DNA of 64,000 bases from Oscillospiraceae bacterium (GTDB taxonomy: Bacteria > Bacillota > Clostridia > Oscillospirales > Ruminococcaceae), in contig JAGHIE010000001.1 in NCBI GenBank assembly GCA_017887325.1, positions 1 through 64,000 on the forward strand, written 5' to 3'. The notes below the pieces were generated by a model. That model was not told where the DNA came from. It saw only the letters and a program-made list of their open reading frames with translations, and did no database searches. Position numbers and translations under genes: made by a program. Positions 46,028 through 54,245 of this stretch are shown in pieces (the first letter of the stretch is position 1; the number at the start of each line of letters is the position of its first letter).

Positions 46028-46684
46028 ATGTACGAATATGTAAATGATAAAGAGTTTCTGAGCCGTATGCGTTCCCTATGTGGAGAAATAATGCAAGACC
46101 TTTGCCATACTTTAAAAAGCGAATATGACATCGGTGCTTCATTTTACCTTGTGGGTAGTGGTGCAAAAAATCTTATAATGCAAAATGCTAACAGACCTAT
46201 TGATTTGGATTACAATTTGGAAATCATAAGAATAGATGATTTTGAAGATTGCCGAAATATTAAGGAATGTGTTAGAAAGGCATTTAATATGGTTCTTAGG
46301 AAACACGGTTGGAGGGATTGTGAAGATTCAACCTCATCTTTAACCACTGAAAAACGCCATTTTACGCAAGGCAATCAAACGGAGTTTTCAATAGATATTT
46401 GCATAGTGTGCAGAGATATTGAAAACAATTATCATCGTTTAATTCACGAAAAAACTGGTTTCACATATTATGACAAATATTTTTGGAATCAAGCACCAAA
46501 CTCAAAAGGACTCAGAAAAAAATCTAAATTTATCAAAGAAAAAGGAAAATGGGAACTGCTCAGAGAACAGTATAAGAGAATTAAAAACAAATATTTGACC
46601 TTGAATGATTATAACCATTCGTCCTTTGTATGCTATATTGAAGCCGTGAATAATGTTTACAATTCAAGAAAGCATTGGAACTGA
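46028..46684 (+). CDS. Minimal nucleotidyltransferase-fold protein, independent cargo
   Basis: The 218-residue product has the polymerase-beta-like signature: G43-S44 (LVGSGAKN), D59 and D61 (PIDLDYNLEI) and a third acidic residue D123 (FSIDICIV), so the metal triad is complete. The C-terminal helices (SSFVCYIEAVNNVYNSRKH) are well ordered. No antitoxin, effector or HEPN partner lies next to it. GAAAGGAG precedes the start. It has its own promoter and terminator, interrupting the usual prgI-virB4 order: a moron-like insert. Substrate unknown; toxin, tRNA-modifying or signalling nucleotidyltransferases all remain possible. Confidence 0.65.
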   Translation: MYEYVNDKEFLSRMRSLCGEIMQDLCHTLKSEYDIGASFYLVGSGAKNLIMQNANRPIDLDYNLEIIRIDDFEDCRNIKECVRKAFNMVLRKHGWRDCEDSTSSLTTEKRHFTQGNQTEFSIDICIVCRDIENNYHRLIHEKTGFTYYDKYFWNQAPNSKGLRKKSKFIKEKGKWELLREQYKRIKNKYLTLNDYNHSSFVCYIEAVNNVYNSRKHWN

Positions 46685-46707
46685 AAACAGAATTAACTAT
46701 TGCGATA

Positions 46708-46737
46708 ATCGTCACTTAATAAAGTGGCGATTTTTTT
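46708..46737 (+). terminator. Intrinsic terminator of the nucleotidyltransferase unit
   Basis: ATCGTCACTT and AAGTGGCGAT arms (one G-T pair), loop AATA, then a seven-base T-run. virB4 begins 28 bp later. Confidence 0.8.
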
Positions 46738-46764
46738 ATACCAAAAAGGAGGCTTATAAGAACA

Positions 46765-49098
46765 ATGATTAAAACTCTTACAACCCTGCTCAAGCAGGAT
46801 AAAGAAAAGTTTGTAGTACCAAAAGGAGTACAGGATTGTATCCCTATTACCGCCATCTATGATGATGGTATTTTCCGTGTGGGCAAGGACAAATATTCCA
46901 AAAGCTTTAAGTTTACGGATATTAACTTTGCCGTAGCGAGCCGAGAAGATAAAGAAGCAATGTTTCTTGAGTATTCCGAGCTTCTCAATTCTCTGGACAG
47001 CGGAGCTACAACCAAACTGACTATTAACAACAGACGATTGAACCGCTTGGACTTTGAAAAGACCATCCTTATTCCGAAAGTCGGAGATGAACTGGACGTT
47101 TACAGAGAAGAATACAACAAAATGCTTCTTGATAAAGCAACCGGGGCAAATGCTATTGTTCAGGACAAATATGTCACTATCTCCATCAACAAAAAGAATG
47201 TGGATGACGCACGAACCTATTTTGCCCGTGTGGGCGCAGATTTGATTGGACACTTCGCAAGACTTGGCAGCAAGTGCGTTGAGCTTGAAACCGATGAGAG
47301 GCTTAGAATTGCCCACGATTTCTTCCGTGTCGGCGAGGAAACCTCTTATCACTTCAACATCAGGGAAACACGAAAAAAAGGACACGATTTCAAAGATTAT
47401 GTGTGTCCGGATACAATGGAATTTGAAAAGGACTACTTCAAAATGGGAGACCGTTACGGGAGAGTCCTTTTTCTGCGTGAGTATGCTTCTTATATCAAAG
47501 ACAGTATGGTTGCTGAACTTACTGATATGAACCGAAATTTGATGATGTCCATTGATATTGTCCCGGTTCCTACCGATGAAGCAGTTAGAGAAGCGGAAAG
47601 CAGACTGCTTGGAGTTGAGACGAACATCACCAACTGGCAGCGCAGACAGAACTCGAACAATAACTTCTCAGCAACCGTTCCATACGATATGGAGCAGCAG
47701 AAAAAAGAAATGAAAGAATTCCTTGATGACCTCACCACTCGTGATCAGCGAATGATGTTCGCTGTACTCACTATGGTTCATACTGCGGAATCCAAAGAGC
47801 AGCTCGATAACGACACGGAAGCTTTGCTTACCACTGCAAGAAAACACTTGTGCCAGTTTGCTGTGCTGAAATATCAGCAGATGGATGGACTTAATACCGC
47901 TATGCCGTTTGGTACAAGAAAGATTGATGCCTTCAGAACTCTTACCACAGAAAGCCTTGCGGTTTTTATTCCGTTCAGAGTTCAGGATATTTACCACGAA
48001 AACGGCATTTACTACGGTCAGAATGTCATCAGCAAAAATATGATTATCGCTGACCGCAGACAGCTTTTGAATGGTAACTCCTTTATCCTCGGTGTTTCCG
48101 GCGGTGGTAAATCCTTTGCGGCAAAGGGAGAAATTGAGAATATTATTCTTTCTTCTAATGCCGATGTCATTATCATCGACCCTGAGCGAGAATACTCTCA
48201 GCTTGTAAAAGCTCTTGGCGGAGAAATCATCAATATTTCAGCAACTTCGCCGAGCCACATCAACGCAATGGATATGAACAAGGAATATGGTGACGGAGCC
48301 AACCCTGTTATCCTCAAGTCCGAGTTTATTATGTCCCTTTGCGAACAGCTTATCGGTGGCAACAATCTCGGAGCAAAACAAAAATCTATTATCGACCGCT
48401 GTACGGCAAGTGTTTACCGCACATATCAGCAGAACGACTATCAGGGTGCAGTACCGACCTTGCAGGATTTTAGAGCAGAGCTTCTCAAGCAGGATGAACC
48501 GGAAGCAAAGGAAATCGCTCTTGCTATTGAGCTGTTTACTCACGGTTCTTTGAACACTTTTGCAAAGCAGACCAACGTGGATACAAGCAACCGCTTGATT
48601 TGCTATGACATTCTTGACCTCGGCAAACAGCTTATGCCTATCGGTATGCTTGTAGTCCTTGACTCTATTCTTAACCGTATCACGCAGAATCGTGCTAAAG
48701 GTAAGCAGACTTTCATCTTCATTGATGAAATCTATCTTTTGTTCCAGCACGAATATTCCGCAAACTTCCTCTTTACCCTTTGGAAACGTGTTAGAAAGTA
48801 CGGTGCTTATGCAACAGGTATTACGCAGAACGTGGACGACCTTTTACAGAGCCATACTGCAAGAACAATGCTTGCAAACTCCGAGTTTCTGATTATGCTC
48901 AATCAGGCTTCCACCGACAGAATAGAGCTTGCAAAGCTACTCAATATCTCTGACCTTCAGCTTTCGTATATCACGAATGTTGACGCAGGACACGGACTCA
49001 TTAAGGTAGGCAGTTCGCTTGTCCCATTCGCAAATAAATTCCCGAAAAACACAAAGCTTTATACTTTGATGACAACCAAACCGGGCGAGGGAGCATAA
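46765..49098 (+). CDS. virB4: VirB4-type conjugation ATPase
   Basis: VirB4 powers pilus assembly and substrate transport at the membrane. The 777-residue protein has a VirB4 N-terminal domain and a C-terminal motor with Walker A ILGVSGGGKSFAAKGEI (about 440-456), DVIIIDPEREYSQL, Walker B TFIFIDEIYLLF and the arginine-finger segment ANSEFLIMLNQASTDR. AAAGGAGG precedes the ATG. A hairpin overlapping its stop codon (49083-49111) may limit read-through to the sortase gene. Confidence 0.93.
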   Translation: MIKTLTTLLKQDKEKFVVPKGVQDCIPITAIYDDGIFRVGKDKYSKSFKFTDINFAVASREDKEAMFLEYSELLNSLDSGATTKLTINNRRLNRLDFEKTILIPKVGDELDVYREEYNKMLLDKATGANAIVQDKYVTISINKKNVDDARTYFARVGADLIGHFARLGSKCVELETDERLRIAHDFFRVGEETSYHFNIRETRKKGHDFKDYVCPDTMEFEKDYFKMGDRYGRVLFLREYASYIKDSMVAELTDMNRNLMMSIDIVPVPTDEAVREAESRLLGVETNITNWQRRQNSNNNFSATVPYDMEQQKKEMKEFLDDLTTRDQRMMFAVLTMVHTAESKEQLDNDTEALLTTARKHLCQFAVLKYQQMDGLNTAMPFGTRKIDAFRTLTTESLAVFIPFRVQDIYHENGIYYGQNVISKNMIIADRRQLLNGNSFILGVSGGGKSFAAKGEIENIILSSNADVIIIDPEREYSQLVKALGGEIINISATSPSHINAMDMNKEYGDGANPVILKSEFIMSLCEQLIGGNNLGAKQKSIIDRCTASVYRTYQQNDYQGAVPTLQDFRAELLKQDEPEAKEIALAIELFTHGSLNTFAKQTNVDTSNRLICYDILDLGKQLMPIGMLVVLDSILNRITQNRAKGKQTFIFIDEIYLLFQHEYSANFLFTLWKRVRKYGAYATGITQNVDDLLQSHTARTMLANSEFLIMLNQASTDRIELAKLLNISDLQLSYITNVDAGHGLIKVGSSLVPFANKFPKNTKLYTLMTTKPGEGA

Positions 49099-49111
49099 CC
49101 CTTGCCCTTTT
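49083..49111 (+). terminator. Terminator-like hairpin over the virB4 stop
   Basis: GGGCGAGGG pairs with CCCTTGCCC (one wobble), loop includes the TAA stop, then TTTT. Weak; an attenuator is possible. Confidence 0.4.
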
Positions 49112-49135
49112 CATTTGATGAGAAAGGATAAACTT

Positions 49136-49906
49136 ATGAAAGACAAAATCTATATTGTAGTTATATGTGCTTTGAGTATTGTATTTGCCGTAAGCGTTGG
49201 CTATTTAATCAAGCATAATCTCGACTCTGCAAAGCAGGCGGAACTCTATGATAATCTGGTTGAAATTGTGGAAACACAGCCTGATGAAACGCAGGAGCCT
49301 ATAAAGTATTCAGAAGAAGAAACTTTTATCCCTGAGTATCAGGAACTTTATATGCAAAACAATGATATGGTCGGATGGATAAAGGTTGATGGTACAAAAA
49401 TCAATTATCCGGTAATGCAGTCTAAGGATAACCCAGATTTCTACTTAAAACACGGCTTCGACAAGGCATACACCGACTACGGCTGCCCTTATGTTCAGGA
49501 AAACTGTGATTTGGAATTGCCGAGCGACAACATTGTAATCTATGGTCATCATATGAACGATGGTACTATGTTTGCCGGATTGATGAAATACGCAGATAAG
49601 AGCTTTTGGGAAAAGCATAAAACCATTGCTTTTGATACGCTCACACAGCGACAGAACTATGAAGTGATCGCTGTGTTTAAAACGGTTGTGTATACGGACA
49701 GTCCTGAAAGTTTCAAATATTATCGTTTTGTCAATGCACAAATGCCTGATGAGTTTACCGCTTATGTTGATAAATGCAAGGAGTTGTCTCTCTATGATAC
49801 CGGTATTACCGCAGAATACGGAGATAAGCTCATAACACTCTCTACCTGCGAATATTCACGCACAAACGGCAGACTCGTTGTTGTAGCAAAGCTTATTACA
49901 GAATAA
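49136..49906 (+). CDS. srtB: Class B sortase
   Basis: The ATG at 49136 follows GAGAAAGGA; earlier in-frame starts lack a site. The 256-residue product has an N-terminal membrane helix, then a sortase fold: VGWIKVDGTKINYPVMQ, NIVIYGHHMNDGTMFAGL (catalytic histidine), ITLSTCEYS (catalytic cysteine) and the following TNGRLVVVAKL (catalytic arginine). Length and the N-terminal helix fit class B. Its likely substrate is the adhesin at 21767, which ends in TPKTGD like the xPxTG signals used by some clostridial class B sortases. Confidence 0.9.
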   Translation: MKDKIYIVVICALSIVFAVSVGYLIKHNLDSAKQAELYDNLVEIVETQPDETQEPIKYSEEETFIPEYQELYMQNNDMVGWIKVDGTKINYPVMQSKDNPDFYLKHGFDKAYTDYGCPYVQENCDLELPSDNIVIYGHHMNDGTMFAGLMKYADKSFWEKHKTIAFDTLTQRQNYEVIAVFKTVVYTDSPESFKYYRFVNAQMPDEFTAYVDKCKELSLYDTGITAEYGDKLITLSTCEYSRTNGRLVVVAKLITE

Positions 49907-49931
49907 TCAAAACGGGAGGTGTAAATCGTGT

Positions 49932-50426
49932 ATGAGTAGTATTATTTACTTAGCTGTGTTGTTCGGGGCAAAGGTTATGGACAACGCACTGAGTACAACG
50001 AAAACTATAATGATACAACGAAGTCGGTGGATACTTGCAGGATGTGCAGTAGTCTTATCCGACTTCATTTATTTTTGGATAACAAAGAGAGTTGTGTCTG
50101 CGGAAAATGAACTTGCAATGCTTGTTGTTGCAGTTGCCGGCGGTGTCGGCTGCTCTCTTGCCTGTTTTTTTAATGAAAAGCTGTCTAAAGACAGAACCTA
50201 TGTCAATGTTATTATGTCCGATAACCTTGACGAGATGAAAAGGCTGAGAGATTTTTTAGCACAGCACCATATCACCAATGTTGCGGCAGACAGTTACACT
50301 CTGAATTGGAACTCCAAAACTATTACCATCACAGCATATCCCGAAACCAAAGCAGAAAGCAGGCTGATTAACAAATTTATTGATGAAAGTGATACAAAGT
50401 TTAAGAGAGTTATTCAGCCGGTATAG
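49932..50426 (+). CDS. Two-helix membrane protein, unknown
   Basis: GGGAGG precedes the start. The 164-residue product begins with membrane segments (SIIYLAVLFGAKVMDN; WILAGCAVVLSDFIYFWI; LAMLVVAVAGGVGCSLACFF) and ends with a soluble alpha/beta domain (TYVNVIMSDNLDEMKRLRDFL, KTITITAYPETKAESRLINKF) resembling the DUF2179-like regulatory module of some membrane proteins. The family is uncertain. It sits between sortase and the CHAP hydrolase in the transfer cluster. Confidence 0.6.
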   Translation: MSSIIYLAVLFGAKVMDNALSTTKTIMIQRSRWILAGCAVVLSDFIYFWITKRVVSAENELAMLVVAVAGGVGCSLACFFNEKLSKDRTYVNVIMSDNLDEMKRLRDFLAQHHITNVAADSYTLNWNSKTITITAYPETKAESRLINKFIDESDTKFKRVIQPV

Positions 50427-50441
50427 GAAGGAGGGATTGTA

Positions 50442-52151
50442 GTGCCAGATATAAAAACAAAAGGCAGCAATAAAGGTGTAATCAAAACGCTTGATAAAGC
50501 TGCAATCGTAACACAGCGTATGAAGCAGTCCTATATTGCAACGAAAAATAAAGCAGAACATTCAGTAAATGCCAACACTAATTCTGCGGAAGAATATGCT
50601 TCAGAAAAGTTTGAAGGCGGCGCTGATGAGATTATTCACGACGGTGCGTATGCTTTTGATAAAGCAGGTCGAAAAAGTGTCAAAATCACTAAGGATAATA
50701 TTCGCTCCGTGAATGATGGCGTACAGCGTTTTAAGAGACAGCGTGCTGAACGTTCCTTGCGAAAGCAGGCATCACAAAACACTAATTCCGCTATAAAAAC
50801 AGTGGACAAAGCGGAAAAAACTATAAGGCAGTCTGCTACTTCTTCAGGAAAGAAAACCATTAAACTTGCTGGAAAAGAAACTGCTAAGACTGCTCAGAAA
50901 TCTGTTAAAACGGCTGAACAGACAGCAAAAACAGCGATTAAAACAAGTCAGCAGACAGCCAAAGCGGCACAAAAAACCGCACAAGCAACTGTAAAGGCTT
51001 CACAGAAAGCGGCTCAGGCAGCAAAAGCAACCGCAAAAGCCACAGCCACTACTGCTAAGGCAGCCGCAAAGGCGACGATTGCCACCATTAAGGCGATTAT
51101 ATTAGCGGTAAAAGGCTTAATTGCAGCTATTATTGCGGGTGGTTGGATTGCAGTTGTTGTAATTATTGTTCTCTGTCTCGTTGGTTTGATTGCAGGCTCC
51201 GTGTTCGGAATATTCTTCTCCGGAGAGGATTCAGGTACAGGAATGTCAATGCAGACTGTTGTTCAAGAAATCAATCAAGAGTACGATGACCGATTGGAAG
51301 AAGAAAAGAACTCTGTCAGTTATGATGTACTTGAAATGAGCGGAAGCAGAGCTGTTTGGAAAGATGTTCTTGCAGTGTATTCTGTTAAGGTGAATACTGA
51401 CCCGGATAACCCAATGGAGGTTGCTACTGTGGATGATACCAAGAAGCAACTTCTAACAGATATATTTTGGAAAATGAATGAGATTTCATCCAACACTGAA
51501 ACGAAAACTCATACTGAAATTGAAGAAAGCGATGACGGTCACGGTAATATCGTTGAGACCGAAACCACAGTCACAGAGACATTTTTATATATAACGGTAT
51601 CTCACAAAACCGTTGATGAGATGGCTGCTATGTATGGGTTTAATCAAGAACAAAAAGATTATCTTACGGAACTGCTGAAGGATGAAAACAATCAGTTATG
51701 GTCGCAAGTTCTGTACGGTATCGGATATAGCGACGGTCAAATTGTAACCGTAGCATTGTCACAGGTCGGAAATGTAGGCGGTCAGCCGTACTGGTCGTGG
51801 TATGGCTTCAATTCCCGTGTTGAATGGTGTGCTTGTTTTGTCTCTTGGTGTGCAAATGAGTGCGGATATATTGACGCAGGAATTATCCCGAAATATGCTG
51901 GCTGCATTAATGGTTCACAATGGTTCAAAGACCGAGGACAATGGGCAGACAGAAACTATGAACCTGCACCCGGCACAATTATCTTCTTTGACTGGGAAGG
52001 AGATGGTAGTACAGACCATACCGGCATTGTTCAGAAATGTGAGAACGGAACGGTTTATACGGTCGAAGGTAATTCCGGAGACGCTTGCAGAACAAGAACG
52101 TATTCTGTTGGAAGTTCTGTTATTTATGGATACGGTATTCCGGCATATTAA
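50442..52151 (+). CDS. Membrane-anchored CHAP-domain conjugation hydrolase
   Basis: The 569-residue protein (GTG start after GGAGGG) has a long Ala/Lys/Thr-rich helical N-terminus (about 110-235) built from repeated AxKTAxK units, then a membrane helix (about 240-265), a linker with a VirB8-like look, and a C-terminal CHAP amidase (about 455-569) with cysteine in [17 protein letters not shown] and histidine in STDHTGIVQ. It would open the wall locally for the transfer channel, as VirB1-like hydrolases do. Confidence 0.85.
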   Translation: MPDIKTKGSNKGVIKTLDKAAIVTQRMKQSYIATKNKAEHSVNANTNSAEEYASEKFEGGADEIIHDGAYAFDKAGRKSVKITKDNIRSVNDGVQRFKRQRAERSLRKQASQNTNSAIKTVDKAEKTIRQSATSSGKKTIKLAGKETAKTAQKSVKTAEQTAKTAIKTSQQTAKAAQKTAQATVKASQKAAQAAKATAKATATTAKAAAKATIATIKAIILAVKGLIAAIIAGGWIAVVVIIVLCLVGLIAGSVFGIFFSGEDSGTGMSMQTVVQEINQEYDDRLEEEKNSVSYDVLEMSGSRAVWKDVLAVYSVKVNTDPDNPMEVATVDDTKKQLLTDIFWKMNEISSNTETKTHTEIEESDDGHGNIVETETTVTETFLYITVSHKTVDEMAAMYGFNQEQKDYLTELLKDENNQLWSQVLYGIGYSDGQIVTVALSQVGNVGGQPYWSWYGFNSRVEWCACFVSWCANECGYIDAGIIPKYAGCINGSQWFKDRGQWADRNYEPAPGTIIFFDWEGDGSTDHTGIVQKCENGTVYTVEGNSGDACRTRTYSVGSSVIYGYGIPAY

Positions 52152-52154
52152 AAA

Positions 52155-52180
52155 AGATGGCTGCTCGTTTGAGTAGCCAT
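52155..52180 (-). terminator. Intrinsic terminator for the minus-strand pair
   Basis: GATGGCTGCTC and GAGTAGCCATC arms with loop GTTT; read on the minus strand it is followed by a T-run (plus-strand AAAAAA). It ends the gene at 52189 and marks the convergent end of the transfer operon. Confidence 0.7.
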
Positions 52181-52188
52181 CAAGTACA

Positions 52189-52650
52189 TTATGAGAAATC
52201 AGTCAATTCTCTATCGTTTAAGTAGATGTTGTGTGTGTGGTATGAGAAGCACATCAGCACATCACAATTTTGATTCTCTTTTGGTCTGAACATTGAGAAA
52301 TCATCGGATAATAAAAAAATAAGGTCGAGCAGCTTCTTAATAAATCCGTCAAAAGAAGCATATTGCATATAGAGATATGCTGTATATCCGTCGTCACTTT
52401 CCCTTATGTCAGTGTCAATTTGATATGTTTCGGATAATTCACGGACAGCCCATATAAATTTATCTTTATCTGCCAAGCGTTTTTCATTAGGAACTGCCCT
52501 TCTGTTTTTCTGCACAAATTCAAGAAATTCATCCCCGGTCATTAAATCAGTGCAATCGTCCATAAAATCAGAGTTTTTCATTTCTTCTTCAATTTCTTCA
52601 AATGTCGGTCGGTCAAACCTCCTGCTAAATATTAAATCATCTTTCCCCAC
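52189..52650 (-). CDS. Hypothetical protein
   Basis: The 153-residue acidic protein (MGKDDLIFSRRFDRPTFEEI...) has no recognised domain. It overlaps the end of the upstream SLOG-like gene by 14 bp on the same strand, so the two are translationally coupled and probably form a functional pair. The pair reads opposite to the transfer genes. Confidence 0.65.
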   Translation of the reverse strand: MGKDDLIFSRRFDRPTFEEIEEEMKNSDFMDDCTDLMTGDEFLEFVQKNRRAVPNEKRLADKDKFIWAVRELSETYQIDTDIRESDDGYTAYLYMQYASFDGFIKKLLDLIFLLSDDFSMFRPKENQNCDVLMCFSYHTHNIYLNDRELTDFS

Positions 52651-53092
52651 TATTGCTACCTCTCAAATTGATTATTTGTAGTTTCTTCTTTTTGGCTCTT
52701 TCATATGTTTTCGCTGCCCCACCCCAAGAATGTGTAACGAAACAAATTGCATAGCCGGAGTTATCTACCATATATCGGTTTCTTGCAGGAATTGCTGCCT
52801 TATAATGATATTTCTCAAAGCCATCTGGATAAATAATCAAGTCAAAATAATCTTTATTATAAACACTAAAAGAAAGATATGGGATAACAAGATAGTTCTT
52901 TATTTGCGGATACTCTCTTTTGAGTTCATAGACACAGCGACCACAGAGACGGTCAAATCCACCTTGACCACCGCTGAGAAAATCCGTTACTCCCTTTTCA
53001 ATAAGCTCTCTTATAGCATCTTTAACTTGATTTTCTGTTATTCCATAACAATCATTATGACCAATAAATGTAGCTGTTGCCTCTAAAGACAT
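52637..53092 (-). CDS. SLOG/DUF1273-like nucleotide-binding protein
   Basis: The 151-residue protein begins TATFIGHNDCYG and has FLSGGQGGFDRLCGRCVYELK, YLVIPYLSF and YMVDNSGYAICFVTHSWGGA. This pattern of a GGxxGFD loop and DxSDxxI-like strand is that of SLOG/Rossmannoid nucleotide-ligand-binding proteins of the DUF1273/YpsA kind. Some SLOG proteins sense nucleotides in defence or phage control, but no effector is fused here. It is divergent from the XRE regulator, sharing its operator region. Confidence 0.6.
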   Translation of the reverse strand: MSLEATATFIGHNDCYGITENQVKDAIRELIEKGVTDFLSGGQGGFDRLCGRCVYELKREYPQIKNYLVIPYLSFSVYNKDYFDLIIYPDGFEKYHYKAAIPARNRYMVDNSGYAICFVTHSWGGAAKTYERAKKKKLQIINLRGSNSGER

Positions 53093-53145
53093 TATAAATC
53101 ACTCCTAATGCAACCAGTATAGCACAAAAACTTGAAAATATCATC

Positions 53146-53218
53146 ACTATTAGTTATTGTGTCATCCGTTTGATTGGTGTATAAGACGTTAAATTCAAAC
53201 TATACTATTAGTTATAGT
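53146..53218. promoter_or_regulatory. Two operator copies in the divergent regulator region
   Basis: ACTATTAGTTATTGT at 53146-53160 and ACTATTAGTTATAGT at 53204-53218 each form an ACTAT-N5-ATAGT inverted repeat (one imperfect). They lie between the minus-strand SLOG-like gene and the XRE gene, in position for autorepression and control of both. Confidence 0.65.
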
Positions 53219-53238
53219 GATATACCATAGGGGGTGAT

Positions 53239-53577
53239 ATGATGCAGCTTGATACAATCGGCAAGAATATAAGGAAGTATCGCCTTATGAAAAAATATCG
53301 TCAGGAAGATTTAGCGGAAAAAGCCGGATTAACAACTAACTATATTGGTATGGTCGAGCGTGGAGAGAAAATTCCGTCATTGGAGACTTTTATAAATATA
53401 CTTAATGCTTTGGGAGTTTCATCTGATATGGTTCTTGCTGATGTTTTAGGAACAGGTTATACTGTGAAAAATTCAATCTTAAATGAAAAACTTGCCAAGA
53501 TTGCTCCAGAAGATAGAGAAAAAATTTATGACGTTATTGATACATTGCTAAAACATTCTAAACAAATAAACTTTTAA
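53239..53577 (+). CDS. XRE-family transcriptional regulator
   Basis: The 112-residue product has a classic N-terminal HTH_3 domain (IGKNIRKYRLMKKYRQEDLAEKAGLTTNYIGMVERGEKIPSLETF) and a short C-terminal dimerisation region. GGGGTG precedes the start; ATG at 53242 is an equally good alternative. Three copies of an ACTAT-N5-ATAGT operator surround the gene, supporting autoregulation. It probably controls the neighbouring cargo. Confidence 0.85.
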   Translation: MMQLDTIGKNIRKYRLMKKYRQEDLAEKAGLTTNYIGMVERGEKIPSLETFINILNALGVSSDMVLADVLGTGYTVKNSILNEKLAKIAPEDREKIYDVIDTLLKHSKQINF

Positions 53578-53583
53578 GATTCA

Positions 53584-53619
53584 AAAATAGGGTTCGTCTG
53601 AAAGGACGAACCCTATTTT
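53584..53619 (+). terminator. Intrinsic terminator of the XRE gene
   Basis: AAAATAGGGTTCGTC and GACGAACCCTATTTT arms enclose a six-base loop; near-perfect 15-pair stem. Confidence 0.8.
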
Positions 53620-53630
53620 ATTGCGCAAAT

Positions 53631-53645
53631 ACTATTAGTTATACT
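53631..53645. promoter_or_regulatory. Third operator copy, upstream of the Cro-like gene
   Basis: ACTATTAGTTATACT shares the first 12 bases with the two copies upstream of the XRE gene. It lies past the XRE terminator, about 160 bp before the small regulator gene and about 600 bp before the 968-residue gene, so XRE may also govern the defence genes. Confidence 0.55.
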
Positions 53646-53808
53646 ACATAACCATTATTAGGTGTAAGAAAAACACGACATCTAAATTGAATTAACAGAC
53701 TAATTTCGTTATAATTATTGATATTTCAACAATTATAAAGTATAATATAAGCTGAATTAGTTTGCCGTTTACTTTCGGTATTAGTAATTTTTTTAAGGAG
53801 TATTGTAG

Positions 53809-54015
53809 ATGAAGATATGTTATAACAAGCTTCAAAAACTTATGATAGACAATCAAATGAAAAGAGTAGATTTGATGAGAGCAGCCGAACTTTCACCTTA
53901 TGTGGCTACAAAATTAAATAAAAATGAACCGGTATCCCTTGAAGCATTAATGAAAATATGTAAAGTTTTCCATTGTGATATAGGTGACATTTGTGAAGTA
54001 ATATTAGATGAATAA
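53809..54015 (+). CDS. Small Cro/C1-type HTH regulator
   Basis: The 68-residue protein is a lone HTH_26-like domain (YNKLQKLMIDNQMKRVDLMRAAELSPYVATKLNKNEPVSLEALMKIC) with a short cysteine-containing tail typical of YozG-like regulators. AAGGAG precedes the ATG. Such genes often precede restriction-modification and BREX operons as controllers. In the 230-bp gap that follows, a short open stretch (about 54181-54242) ends LTLKDFLSEMF with no start codon and may be a gene remnant. Confidence 0.8.
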   Translation: MKICYNKLQKLMIDNQMKRVDLMRAAELSPYVATKLNKNEPVSLEALMKICKVFHCDIGDICEVILDE

Positions 54016-54245
54016 TAGCAAAGAATTGTTATGGTGAATCTAAAATTTGGAATTGAACAATGAATCACCTTATATAATCATAAAAAAGAATGGTTGGAGT
54101 AAAATACTAAAAATTTCTTAAAACAGCAATACGACAAAATATGATTTGTTTTTGCTCAGCTAACCATAATATGATGAGGAAAGGAATCATTTAGTAAAAA
54201 GGAAATTCTTACACTTAAAGATTTTCTTAGTGAAATGTTTTAATT

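Noticed and set aside
46693-47385. 230-residue minus-strand frame overlapping virB4
   Set aside because: Antisense to the conserved VirB4 N-terminus; composition typical of a shadow frame.
54181-54242. Small gene ending LTLKDFLSEMF before the 968-residue gene
   Set aside because: No start codon in the open stretch, which is closed upstream by two stops; at most a remnant.
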